Source: Planctomycetota bacterium (GTDB taxonomy: Bacteria > Planctomycetota > UBA8108 > UBA1146). Taken from it: 52,879 nucleotides of DNA. The notes beneath the pieces were generated by a model. It worked only from the letters and a program-made list of their open reading frames with translations, had not been told where the DNA came from and made no database searches. Numbering within the stretch: position 1 is the first letter of the stretch; every line of letters starts with the position of its first letter. The stretch spans positions 1 through 52,879 of the forward strand of contig PAIH01000023.1 of assembly GCA_002711105.1 (NCBI GenBank). The letters run 5' to 3'. A program made the position numbers and the translations under genes. Below, in pieces: positions 29,398 to 39,800 of the stretch.

Positions 29398-31512
29398 TTG
29401 AATTCTCGTAACCTGCTCATCGCGGGAGGCATCATCCTCTCTCTCGTGGTGGCGGTTTTCCTTCTTCTACCTGATGATCCCGGCCCCCGTACAGGATCCG
29501 GGACCGTCGGTGCTGAATCTCAGACCGGTTATGGCAGCGGCACCCCTGGAAAATCTGAGGCGGATGCGGCAACCAATAATTCGGAGGGCTCCAGTTCTTT
29601 CGGAAATGGTAGCGGAGGTGGCGATCGGACCGGCAGTGACCAAGGTTTGCCAGGAAGACGTTTCCGCAACGAAGGTAGGCAAAACAGCAGCAGAGACGAT
29701 GGCTCTTTCGGCAATGGTAGAGAATTCGAACCCGGTGATTCCTTCGACGATCGGGACAGGAGTAATTCGCCCAACAATCGCCGCAGAAACAGTCGTTCCG
29801 ATCGATCGGGCGGGAACTCGCGTGGCGGGTCTTCAGGTTCCGGAGCTACTCCGGAGGGAATGGTGCGAATCGGTGGAGAAGTGGTGGTGGAGAATGACCC
29901 GACTGCCGGATCCTCTCTTTCCGGGCAGCTTCAAATCGGTGTCTCCGGCGCTTCTCGATCGATTTCTGTCGCTCATGGACGCTTCACGACCAATATCCCG
30001 GCGGATGCTTCTATTCGTTTGTTCAGTGCCGTACTGGAAGGAAAGCCCGCCCGAGTGATCTCGCCGACCACGGCGGTTCCGGCACGGTCTGCAACTTCGA
30101 TGCGAGTTGTGGTTCGATACGATTCGCTGGCCATCTTGCACCTTCTTTCGGCAGAGACGGGCGAACCGTTGATCGATGTAGAGGTGCTCCGGGCGCAGGA
30201 TTACACCAGAAGTTCCCTGGCTCATCCTGGCTGGGCATTGCCCCAAGATTCTCAAATCGTTTCCGAAGAATCTCCCGTGGCTCTCGATGGAAGGATTGGA
30301 TTGATCGGATCCGCGGTTGCGATCCATGCCAGAGCTGCAGGTCATGAATGGAAACGAGTCACTGTTGACCTCGTGGATGGAGGCGAGAGAGAACTGACGC
30401 TTCAGCGTAGTGGGGCATTGAGTCTCAATTTCATCGGAGACAGTGAACGAGAAAGCGTGATGCTTCGGCTGCGAGAAATCGGCCAGGGCGGTGCTCCTTA
30501 CCTGGAGGTTCCAGTCAGCGCGGGCACGACCCAGCTTGCGGACGGGATTTTACCCGGTACCTGGGTCGCCTCGCTGGAGATTGGCCACTGGGCTCACCAA
30601 CCAGAAATCCTGGATGAAGTAGAGATAGAGCTTCTCGCTGGAGATCTTCTGGATGTGGTTCTGGAAATTCCACCCGACGATGAAGAACGGGTAGACGTTT
30701 CCGGGAGTGTGTTTATTCCTGCGGGTTGGTATTTCAATTTCTTTTCGGTAAGGCTGCGACCAACCGGCCCAGGAAGCGATCCTGTCAATGAAACCGTGCA
30801 GATACACAGCAGCGAAATGGAAAGTGAAGCCGGTAGCGGTGGTACTCTCTGGTTCTGGGGTCCAGTTTCTGTAAAGCAAGGGCCCTACGGAATTCTGGTC
30901 TTGCCGGTCGGCTATGGAGATCTTTTTGAAGTCGGTGAAGAAGGTCTACCCGATGTGTACATCGAACTTCCGCCACCAGTTGATATTTCGGTGCAAACGA
31001 TGCTGGCAGATGGAAGTGGTGTTGCTACCCCTAATTTGATTCGCTGGGCACCTGTACATCCGCCAGGGGTACCCGGAGCAGGGGCGGTTCCTGTTGGGCC
31101 GGGTGACAACGGGTATTTCGAGTTTCAAGTACCTATCGGTTCCGTGATGCTTTCCTGCTCTGATATTGCATATCGTCCCAAACACCAGCTGGAACAGGTG
31201 ACTCTCGGTGGCGAGAACGCGTTCACGATGTTGCTCGAACCCGCAATGGGAATGATTCTCTACCTCGAGGAGGACGGTACTTCAGTACCTTGGGATCTGG
31301 CCTGGCATCCAACGGTTCAGGCCCAGGGTCACGGCGGTACGGTGGTAACGCGCGGGCGAACCGGGGTTGGATATCGATTACTGGTCAGTGAGCCCGGTAT
31401 TTACGTGGTCGAAGTTCCAGAGTTGCCGGACTTCCTTCCGGTCAGTCCGGTCCAGGTCAATGTTTTGCCGGGAGTAGTGATCGAGACCGTGATCGAGATC
31501 CAGGCGGAATAA
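29398..31512 (+). CDS. Membrane-anchored protein with Ser/Gly/Asn/Arg-rich linker and carboxypeptidase-regulatory-like ectodomain
   Basis: TTG at 29398 follows GGAGGAGC (track start 29335 lacks a good SD). TM helix LLIAGGIILSLVVAVFLLL, low-complexity linker, then beta-rich repeats. Confidence 0.65.
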   Translation: MNSRNLLIAGGIILSLVVAVFLLLPDDPGPRTGSGTVGAESQTGYGSGTPGKSEADAATNNSEGSSSFGNGSGGGDRTGSDQGLPGRRFRNEGRQNSSRDDGSFGNGREFEPGDSFDDRDRSNSPNNRRRNSRSDRSGGNSRGGSSGSGATPEGMVRIGGEVVVENDPTAGSSLSGQLQIGVSGASRSISVAHGRFTTNIPADASIRLFSAVLEGKPARVISPTTAVPARSATSMRVVVRYDSLAILHLLSAETGEPLIDVEVLRAQDYTRSSLAHPGWALPQDSQIVSEESPVALDGRIGLIGSAVAIHARAAGHEWKRVTVDLVDGGERELTLQRSGALSLNFIGDSERESVMLRLREIGQGGAPYLEVPVSAGTTQLADGILPGTWVASLEIGHWAHQPEILDEVEIELLAGDLLDVVLEIPPDDEERVDVSGSVFIPAGWYFNFFSVRLRPTGPGSDPVNETVQIHSSEMESEAGSGGTLWFWGPVSVKQGPYGILVLPVGYGDLFEVGEEGLPDVYIELPPPVDISVQTMLADGSGVATPNLIRWAPVHPPGVPGAGAVPVGPGDNGYFEFQVPIGSVMLSCSDIAYRPKHQLEQVTLGGENAFTMLLEPAMGMILYLEEDGTSVPWDLAWHPTVQAQGHGGTVVTRGRTGVGYRLLVSEPGIYVVEVPELPDFLPVSPVQVNVLPGVVIETVIEIQAE

Positions 31513-31548
31513 CCGCCAGGGAAAAAGTCGAAACAGCGATCTTCTCCG

Positions 31549-34176
31549 CTAGGATTTTTCTTTTACAACCAGTTCCTCGACACGGCCGTCTTTGAATACC
31601 TGCCAGCTGATGTCGTCATCCGAGCCGGGTTCTCCGTCTGGCCCAGAACTGACGATGCGTGCCCATTCAGTTTCATCTGTGGAATCGAAAACGGCGAAAT
31701 TCTGCCCCCATGGATCGATCAATGCGAACGGGTCCATCTCTCCGAGGATTCTGGCGGCTGCAGGAACTGGCTGACCATTACCACTATTCATCTTCTTGGC
31801 AATTTCCTTACCGAGTTTCAGGGCAGCAATATTGGCTTCGATTCTCATTCTTTCATCTCGATCAGTTTGCATCGGATTGGACCGGTCCTGATCGGGTCTA
31901 ATTTGAATCCGCTGTTCATCGATTTCTGGAGGAAATACGTTGTTGCTACGATCAGCGTCCGCAATTTCCATGTAAGAATCGATTTCAACTCGCATCACCG
32001 GTGCGCGAGTGACGAGTAGTTTCGAGATCACTCGTGGATCCTGCCTCCACACCTCGGCGGGAAGGCGGAAATCTTCTGTTTCTCCTGATTCGTAGGTGAC
32101 AGTCAAGGGGACCGGCATCATCAGTCCACCAAAGTTTCTCAGCTGAATGACCGTGAAGTTCCAGGGCCGCTGGATCAGTTCCGCATCTCCGTCTTCGAGG
32201 CGGGCCAGGAATCTCTCGTACCCTCGACGATCTTTTTCGGTCACGTCCAGTTCATCGAACGAGTTGTAAAAATCGAGAAGTTCTGGATATCGTTCGGTCC
32301 GAATGGTCAGGCCCTCGTTGTTTTGTCTGCTGATCCACTCCGGGTCAGAATCGCGCTCCGCCTTTTGAATCGGCTTCTCTACTTCAGGGTCTCCCGTATC
32401 GAGATGGAACCGAACGACCCGGTCGATGGCGAGATCACAGTGGTCAGTGGAGTAAAACCAACCGCGCCAGAACCAATCGAGATCAATTCCGGAAGCGTCT
32501 TCCAGGGTTCTGAACAGATCGGCAGGTTCAGGCCTACGGAAAGCCCAACGACTTGAGTATTCACGGAAGGCGAAGTCGAACAGTTCACGACCCAGGACAC
32601 TTTCCCGCAGGATGTTGAGCGCTGTGGCTGGTTTCGCGTAAGCATTATTTCCGAACTGCAACAATTGCTCACTGTTGGTCATGATCGGTACTTGGTGGGT
32701 ACTGGTAGTGAAGCCGACGATGTTACGGGCTTCTCCTCTTCTTGACGGGTACTTCTCTTCCCATAATTGTTCCGCGACAAATTGAACAAAGGTGTTCAAG
32801 CCTTCGTCCATCCAGGTCCACTGGCGTTCGTCCGAGTTGATGATCATCGGGAACCAGTTGTGACCAACCTCGTGGATGATCACTCCGATGAGACCATACT
32901 TGGTTCGCTCGGAGTAAGTTCCGTCCTCTTCGGGTCGAGGTCCGTTGAAGCAGATCATCGGGTATTCCATGCCGCCGACCGGGCCGTTGACGCTGATGGC
33001 CACCGGGTAAGGATACGGGATCGACATCTGGGAGTAGACTTCTACCGTGTGTGCGACTGCATGAGTCGAGTATCGACTCCAGAGAGGTTCTCCCTCGTTG
33101 GGATAGAACGACATCGCCATCGTATGATCTCCGCCGGGTACGCTCACGCCCATCGCATCCCAGATGAACTTGGGTGAGGCTGCCCAGGCGAAGTCGCGCA
33201 CGTTCTTGGCGACGAAGATCCAGGTTTTTTCTCCTTTAGTTTCTGTCTTCTCGTTCACAAGAGCTTCCTCCGGGGTGACGATGAAGATCGGGCGATGGGA
33301 AGTTTTTGCGGCCCGAAATCGTTCCTGCTGGTCGGAGGTCAACACGTCTCCTGTGTTTACCAGGTTGCCACTGGCAGTGACGATGAAAGTACTCGGTGCC
33401 GTGATGGCGACCCTGTAGTCACCGAACTCAAGTGTGAATTCCCCGCTCCCGATGAACTGCTTGTGCTGCCAGCCCGTGTAATCGGTGTAGGCGCACATTC
33501 TGGGGAACCACTGTGCGATTTCGTAGATAGCGTTCTCGGCCTCATCGAACCACTCGTAGCCGCCACGAGCTCGAAGAAGATCGGCGTTGACGATGAAATT
33601 CTTCCACTCCACCTCGTATTCGATGACGTCCCCAGGTTTCAATGGATAGGGGAGATCGATCCTCATCATCGTGTCGACGATCACGTGAGCCAGGTCGGAA
33701 CCGTTGGCATCCTTCACTCCCAGGATGTCACAACCGCCTTGAAATTCTTCTTCAAAGGCAAGGCGGCGGAGCCAGCCGATGCTCTGTTCTTGTTCGAGAC
33801 CTTCTGCATCAGTGAGATTTCCGATCGATTCGTTACGGAATCGGTTTTGATCCAGTTGCATCCACAGATAGGTCAGGGTGTGAGGAGATTGATTGTGATA
33901 GGTGACGGTCTCCTTGCCGTGAAGACTATGGGTCTCGGCATCCAGGGTGACTGCGATGTCCATGTCTGCGCGTTGTTGCCAGTACCCGGGGCCAGGTGCT
34001 CCGGAAGCAAGACGCGTTTCAGTAGGTGTCGGAAGCACGTCATCGAGCTGTCGGAATGGATCCTCGCGTTCAATCTTGTCGATGACGAGAAATGGAGGAG
34101 GAACATCGTCATGAGGGTCATGTGCCGACAGCGTGGTGGAAAAAGTGAGTAGAGAGAAGAAAATGACTGAGCGCAT
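31549..34176 (-). CDS. M1-family (gluzincin) metallopeptidase, secreted, with GspG-like C-terminal segment
   Basis: IHEVGHNWFPMIINSDERQWTWMDEGLNTFVQ (HExxH-x18-E), GGMEYPMICFNG (GxMEN-like), C-term DPFALIDPWGQNFAVFD...IVSSGPDGEPGSDDDISWQV. Confidence 0.9.
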   Translation of the reverse strand: MRSVIFFSLLTFSTTLSAHDPHDDVPPPFLVIDKIEREDPFRQLDDVLPTPTETRLASGAPGPGYWQQRADMDIAVTLDAETHSLHGKETVTYHNQSPHTLTYLWMQLDQNRFRNESIGNLTDAEGLEQEQSIGWLRRLAFEEEFQGGCDILGVKDANGSDLAHVIVDTMMRIDLPYPLKPGDVIEYEVEWKNFIVNADLLRARGGYEWFDEAENAIYEIAQWFPRMCAYTDYTGWQHKQFIGSGEFTLEFGDYRVAITAPSTFIVTASGNLVNTGDVLTSDQQERFRAAKTSHRPIFIVTPEEALVNEKTETKGEKTWIFVAKNVRDFAWAASPKFIWDAMGVSVPGGDHTMAMSFYPNEGEPLWSRYSTHAVAHTVEVYSQMSIPYPYPVAISVNGPVGGMEYPMICFNGPRPEEDGTYSERTKYGLIGVIIHEVGHNWFPMIINSDERQWTWMDEGLNTFVQFVAEQLWEEKYPSRRGEARNIVGFTTSTHQVPIMTNSEQLLQFGNNAYAKPATALNILRESVLGRELFDFAFREYSSRWAFRRPEPADLFRTLEDASGIDLDWFWRGWFYSTDHCDLAIDRVVRFHLDTGDPEVEKPIQKAERDSDPEWISRQNNEGLTIRTERYPELLDFYNSFDELDVTEKDRRGYERFLARLEDGDAELIQRPWNFTVIQLRNFGGLMMPVPLTVTYESGETEDFRLPAEVWRQDPRVISKLLVTRAPVMRVEIDSYMEIADADRSNNVFPPEIDEQRIQIRPDQDRSNPMQTDRDERMRIEANIAALKLGKEIAKKMNSGNGQPVPAAARILGEMDPFALIDPWGQNFAVFDSTDETEWARIVSSGPDGEPGSDDDISWQVFKDGRVEELVVKEKS

Positions 34177-34362
34177 GTTGACCGCCTTCTAGAAGGAAAG
34201 ACCCAGGGCTTCCGCCAGAATTCGCAGAATTCCACAGAAATGGGCCGCTCCAGCAAATACCGGATGGTGCGAACATGATAAGGCTTGCCCCTGAAGGACA
34301 CCACCATCTGGCAGGTCGTCAGCAGATAGCGTTATCGATGGCAGATGCAATAACGAACGATT

Positions 34363-34602
34363 TTAGAGAGAGGAATGAGACCCATCACAAAAAGGCGCTC
34401 CAGCGGTTTTCTTGCAGGCACAGAGGGCCACTTTGCGCTCTTCATCCAGCTCGAATTTCACCGGTGCCATGCCAGAGCCTGCGTGACTTCCATCGCAGAA
34501 TGGATGATTGCCAGATTTACCGCATGCACACCAAGCGTAAGTGCCCGGTTGCAAATCCATGACGATTGGTTTGGTGTCTACAATTATCGGTTCCTCGTTC
34601 AT
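34363..34602 (-). CDS. CDGSH iron-sulfur domain protein with two CDGSH motifs
   Basis: ATG at 34602. CACGKSGNHPFCDGSH and CACKKTAGAPFCDGSH. Confidence 0.93.
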   Translation of the reverse strand: MNEEPIIVDTKPIVMDLQPGTYAWCACGKSGNHPFCDGSHAGSGMAPVKFELDEERKVALCACKKTAGAPFCDGSHSSL

Positions 34603-34618
34603 ATGTAGCCCTTCCGTT

Positions 34619-35641
34619 TCAACTGCCGGGGATGTCCGTCCAGAAACAGTTACTCTTGACGCTGCTGAAACTCGTATTGCCAATTTCAGCATAAGGATTG
34701 ACGAAGTAGTTGAGTGGGGCACCACTTTGAGCAGGGCTCAAGATGATGTCCCGACCCGTATTGAGCGTAACCCGGTTGCCGGTATGAGATCCGAAGAACT
34801 TATCCTTGTTAGCGATTGACCGGTCTGCTTCTGAGATATCTACAGGGACCCAACCTTGACCGGCAACATGGAATTCAGCCCAGCAGTGATAGCCTTTGGT
34901 TTTGTACTCTCCGTTGACCACGTCATATCTGCCCCACATGCCGATCTGGAAACGAGACGGAATTTCGTCAGCGAGACATAGAGCAGTGAAATAAGTGTGG
35001 AAGTCGGTGCAGTTTCCCTTGCCGATATCACAGGCATGAATGATGTCGCCGCGACCCCAGCCTTTGTGGTTCTTGTCGTAGGTCATCTTGTCGAGAATGT
35101 GATCGTAGAATGCCCGAGCCTTTCCGATGGTCGATTCTATTCCCTCCGTTAACCTGGCAGATTCGTTCTTCACTTGAGGAGTGACGAAGCAGAGTGTCGA
35201 AGGTTTGAGATAGATGTCCATCTCGTCGCCCTGAATCGGATTTGATTCGTTTTGACGGTACGTCTTCTGATCGATGGAATACTCATGGCGTGCGACATCG
35301 TATTCGACGGTAAAGTCCATTTGCGATGCAGAACATGCTCCCTCGAAGTAGTACATCAAATTGCCGTATTTTGCTTCTCTATTGAGGCTGCCCGGCACCG
35401 GCCCCGTTACAGCCATGTTGGTGATCTTCTGGTGAATGTCGTCTTGAGGAACGGGAATCCACAGCCGGAAATCTGCGCCCAAGGGGCAGTCTTTCATGCT
35501 GGTGACGTAGCGGATATGAAAGCTCCGCTCTAGATCGCCAACCTGAATTGATTTGTAGGAAGTGGTGTTGCAACCGAAGACCACTACGAGCGACAGTAGC
35601 AAAACAACGTGGTTGAGTTTCAATGTTGACTCCTGAGTCAA
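34619..35641 (-). CDS. Transglutaminase-like domain lipoprotein
   Basis: Lipobox LVVVFGC; catalytic GNCTDFHTYFTALCLADEIPSRFQIG, GYHCWAEFHVAGQGWVPVDISEAD. Confidence 0.88.
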   Translation of the reverse strand: MTQESTLKLNHVVLLLSLVVVFGCNTTSYKSIQVGDLERSFHIRYVTSMKDCPLGADFRLWIPVPQDDIHQKITNMAVTGPVPGSLNREAKYGNLMYYFEGACSASQMDFTVEYDVARHEYSIDQKTYRQNESNPIQGDEMDIYLKPSTLCFVTPQVKNESARLTEGIESTIGKARAFYDHILDKMTYDKNHKGWGRGDIIHACDIGKGNCTDFHTYFTALCLADEIPSRFQIGMWGRYDVVNGEYKTKGYHCWAEFHVAGQGWVPVDISEADRSIANKDKFFGSHTGNRVTLNTGRDIILSPAQSGAPLNYFVNPYAEIGNTSFSSVKSNCFWTDIPGS

Positions 35642-35761
35642 AAAATATCCACTGCTACCAAATGGTAAAGTTCGACAGGGAAAGCGAACACCAACGATTT
35701 TCCATCAACAACCAAATAGACCGCGAATATATTTTGAGTTCAAGTGTTGCCGGAAAAAATT

Positions 35762-36625
35762 CTACTCTGGATTTATATCTTCATCGGCGGTGTTCTCAGG
35801 ATTGGATTGGCGGATTTCCTTGGTTCGGTTTGTGATATCTGCTCCGAGTTGTTCAAATCCAGATTCCTCCAGGGTTTCCTTGATCAGCTGTTCGACCCGT
35901 TCCTGCGACCACCCTTCCCGGCCCTGAGCGTGAACACCCAGGATGATGGCGTCCTGAACACTATTGAGAATTTTAGATACGTACCTCTTGGCTATTGCGA
36001 CCACCGGAGTGAGCAGGATGCGCTGGAGAGTGCTCATATCCTCTTTTTCCATGAGGAACAGGAGGATTTCGTCCACGGCAGCATTGACCCGTGTTGCAGT
36101 CGGGATCACCACAGCATCTTTCCAGAGCATGGGGGGGCGTGGGGTCGGTGATTCGAGAATGCCGGGAATCATGCTCAACATCGCTTGTACGACCTTGTCA
36201 TTGTCCTCGATCCCCTTGGTGCCTTTGCGCTGGGCTTCCTTTTTCATCGATTCTTGGAGAGTGGGTATCGGTTTTCCTGAGATTCGAGAGAGGCCCTGAA
36301 TGCCTGCATCGAGTAGTTCCTCATCGATGGGATCAGCGTTAGAGACCGCGACGAAGAGGATCTGTCGCGGTTCCTCACCGGTCTTCCTCTGGAAAAGCTT
36401 CGCAGCGTCCTCTGCCTTCTGGGCGACCTCACGTGCGGCCCGAGAAGTGGTGGCGTAGACCTGGACACCTTCAGAATTGTAGAGATCTCGGTTCCATGCT
36501 CTCAACGGTAAGTCTCGTCGTTCTTCGATTCGTTCCACCTGGCGACACCCCGTGGAGAAGAGCAGAAGAATTGCCACTAACGAGAGGATAGAATCGAGTG
36601 ATCGGGTTCTGGGTGTCATCGACAT
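35762..36625 (-). CDS. Hypothetical lipoprotein
   Basis: Signal/lipobox SLVAILLLFSTGC; otherwise no recognised domain. Confidence 0.65.
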   Translation of the reverse strand: MSMTPRTRSLDSILSLVAILLLFSTGCRQVERIEERRDLPLRAWNRDLYNSEGVQVYATTSRAAREVAQKAEDAAKLFQRKTGEEPRQILFVAVSNADPIDEELLDAGIQGLSRISGKPIPTLQESMKKEAQRKGTKGIEDNDKVVQAMLSMIPGILESPTPRPPMLWKDAVVIPTATRVNAAVDEILLFLMEKEDMSTLQRILLTPVVAIAKRYVSKILNSVQDAIILGVHAQGREGWSQERVEQLIKETLEESGFEQLGADITNRTKEIRQSNPENTADEDINPE

Positions 36626-36855
36626 CTTCCTTTATCTCGGTGTTTCTTTTTTTGCGGGTTCTTTTTACAGGGCTCTATGCCACAAGGAATTACCGGTATC
36701 TTGGCTGAATCCGCGCGGTATTCATACCTCTGATTGTTCATTGAGAAAAGGGTGTCCAACTTACTACGGTTTCCGGATTAACCACCGTATTGTGATTTGC
36801 ACCCTGTGGGGTGGGGCTCTGGGCTCGGAGCTCAACAAAATAAGAGAGGAATCTC

Positions 36856-39800
36856 ATGACCTTTTCAAGGGTTTGGTGGACCCCCGTTGTGACCATCTTC
36901 GTGATCCTGGGGCTTCATCCTGTACTGGCCCAGGAGCTTTCGGTAAACGCTCCGCTGGTGAACGAGTTTTTATATCTTCAATCAGAAACGGTTCAGACCA
37001 ACAAATTGCCGGATCTCCTCGATTCCGAAGATCCGTTTTTCCAGGGATCGGAAGTCAGAGTCCTGGTTCTGGATCAACCACTGACCATCGAGCTCAGAAC
37101 AGATCTAGAAAATCTAGGTGTGCGACTGCTCGACTACTTACCGTTGAATAGTTTCACGGTTCGGTTGGACGGAGTGAGCCGACTTCGGCTCATTCGAGTT
37201 CCCGCTGTAGTTCGCGTTGTTGAATACCTCGCCTCGTGGCGTCTCCAGCCGGGGATCGTCGATAAGCTCGGGACTCACCAGCAGCCGGTCAGAAGAGAAT
37301 TAGATGATCAAGGTCTGCTGGCATTGATCGTCTCTCTCCATCCAGGAACCGATCTCGAACAGGCGATGACGGCACTTCGTGGTATCGAAGTGGCTGTGGT
37401 GACGGTGGAACGAGTTGGGCATCACGACGAACTCTCGGTGGTAGCAACTCCTGAACAACTGAACAGAATTGTAGAACTCGATGAAGTGCTCTTCATCGAA
37501 GACGCGCCCGATATCACACTCCGTAACAGCACCACTCGTTGGATCATACAAACCAACCTGACCAACCAGACGCCGGTCTACAGTAATGGGATTCATGGCG
37601 AAGGGCAGGTCATCGGTGTTCTCGATGGACGGGTTGATCAGAACCATTGTTCTTTCCCGGCCGGAAAAATAATTGCTTACAACAGTTCTGCCGGTTCCGA
37701 CACTCACGGAACTCATGTAGCAGGTACTGCCGCGGGCAATAACGGTTCCAATACCGATACCCGGGGTATCGCTTATGAAGCTGGTTTGGTCGTCAACACC
37801 ATTCCCGCCTTCACCGAAACAGGAATCGTCAATCGCCTCAACACTCACCATGGTCAGGGAGGACGACTTCACACCAATAGCTGGGGCAACGACGGAACCA
37901 CTTCCTACGACAGTCTGGCTCGTGGTTTCGATGTGTTTCTTCGTAGTAACGAAGATAGCTTTGTTTGCCTGGCGGTGACCAATGGCGCAGCACTGCGCAA
38001 TCCCGAAAATGCCAAGAACCTGTTGGCGGTTGGTGCCAGCCAGGACACTCCCAGTCAGGCCAGTCACTGCTCAGGAGGAGTGGGGCCAACCAGCGATGGG
38101 CGTAGAAAGCCTGAGGTGTACGCACCTGGCTGCGGAACCCAGTCGTCTCAGTCCAATAGTGCCTGTAGTACCACCGGTCTTACCGGCACCTCGATGGCCT
38201 GTCCGGCCGTGGCGGGGGCTTCGGCTCTGGTGCGGCAGTACTACATCAATGGTTATTACCCGAGTGGTTCTCCCAGTGCTGCCGATGCTCTGGTGCCCAC
38301 CGGAGCGCTCATCAAGGCGACGGTGATCAACTCTGCTGTTGATATGACAGGAGTCGGCGGTTATCCGTCCAACCTGGAAGGGTGGGGTCGGGTTCGCGTC
38401 GATGACCCACTGTTTTTTGTCGGAGACGCGAGAGCTCTCGGAGTTCTTGATGATGTCAGAAATGCCGATGGTCTCAACACGGGTCAAGTGACCACCTACA
38501 ACGTGAACGTGATCAGTTCCGCTCAAGGCCTTCGCATCACTGCGGTCTGGACCGATGTGGCGGCCACTGCAGGATCCGCCTTTGCTTCCGTGAACGATCT
38601 TGATCTCGAAGTGACTTCTCCCGGCGGAACCCTGTTCCGGGGCAACGTCTTCTCGGGAGGATTCTCCACTAGTGGTGGAACCAAGGATGACCGCAACAAT
38701 GTCGAACAGGTCCACATCGATAATCCAGCCAGCGGCGCATGGACCGTTCGCATCCGTGCGGCAGCGGTCAACAGTGGTACGCAGGGCTACAGCGTCATCG
38801 CCTCAGGAGACATCCAGCTGGCTCCGCCCGATTGCAATGACAATGGAGTCCCTGATGAGGACGATATTGCCGGCGGTGTTTCCTCTGATTGCGACGGCAA
38901 CTCGGTACCCGATGAGTGTCAGGAAGATTGCAATCAGAACGGCATTGCAGATCCGTGTGATATCACGGCGGGTACTTCTGGCGATTGCGATGGCAACTCG
39001 GTACCCGATGAGTGTCAGCCTGATTGCAACAATAACGGTGTTGCCGATGCCTGTGACATCACGGGCGGACTGGAATCGGATTGCGACGGAAATGCGGTAC
39101 CAGACAGCTGTGACATTGCCTCAGGTGCTGGAGACTGTGATGGCAATGGAGCCATCGATGCCTGTGAAATTGCCGGCGGTGCCAGCGATTGCAACTTCAA
39201 TGGATCTCTAGATGGCTGTGATATCTCATCTGGAACCAGTGCCGACTGTAATGGTAACGGTATTCCAGACGAGTGTGATGCCGTGAGCGTGAACACATAT
39301 TCTTCGAATCCTGCAGCTCCGGTTCCTCCGGTGGTCAGCGATAACATCATCGTCGCCGATTCGGGATTGATTTTAGATCTCGATGTCCAGCTGAACATCA
39401 CACACGTGTTCATCGGAGATCTGGTCGTGGAAATTTCCAGTCCAGCAGGGACTACCGTACGTCTTCACAACGAGACGGGTGTGGATGCCGATGACATCAA
39501 TACGACTTACGATGACGACGGAGGGGGAACAATTCCCGATCAACCGCTGAGCAATGTGGACTCTCAGCAAAAGCAAGGCACCTGGAATCTCACGGTCACT
39601 GATGTTTTCCCAGCAGCAGACAGCGGTGTCGTCAACACCTGGGCACTGGTGATCGAAGCTCAGGGAGGAGGATTCAACGATTGCAATAACAATGGAGTTG
39701 CAGACGAGTGTGAGATCGCTTCGGGAACTGCAGCCGATTGCAACAGCAACGAGATTCCCGATAGTTGTGACATCGCGTCCGGGACCAGTGCCGACACCAA

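Noticed and set aside
33295-34152. 285-aa + strand ORF
   Set aside because: Shadow of the M1 peptidase coding strand (HEVGH motif and signal peptide on the minus strand).
37300-38067. 255-aa minus ORF in the subtilase region
   Set aside because: Antisense to the subtilase catalytic domain, which has all expected motifs.
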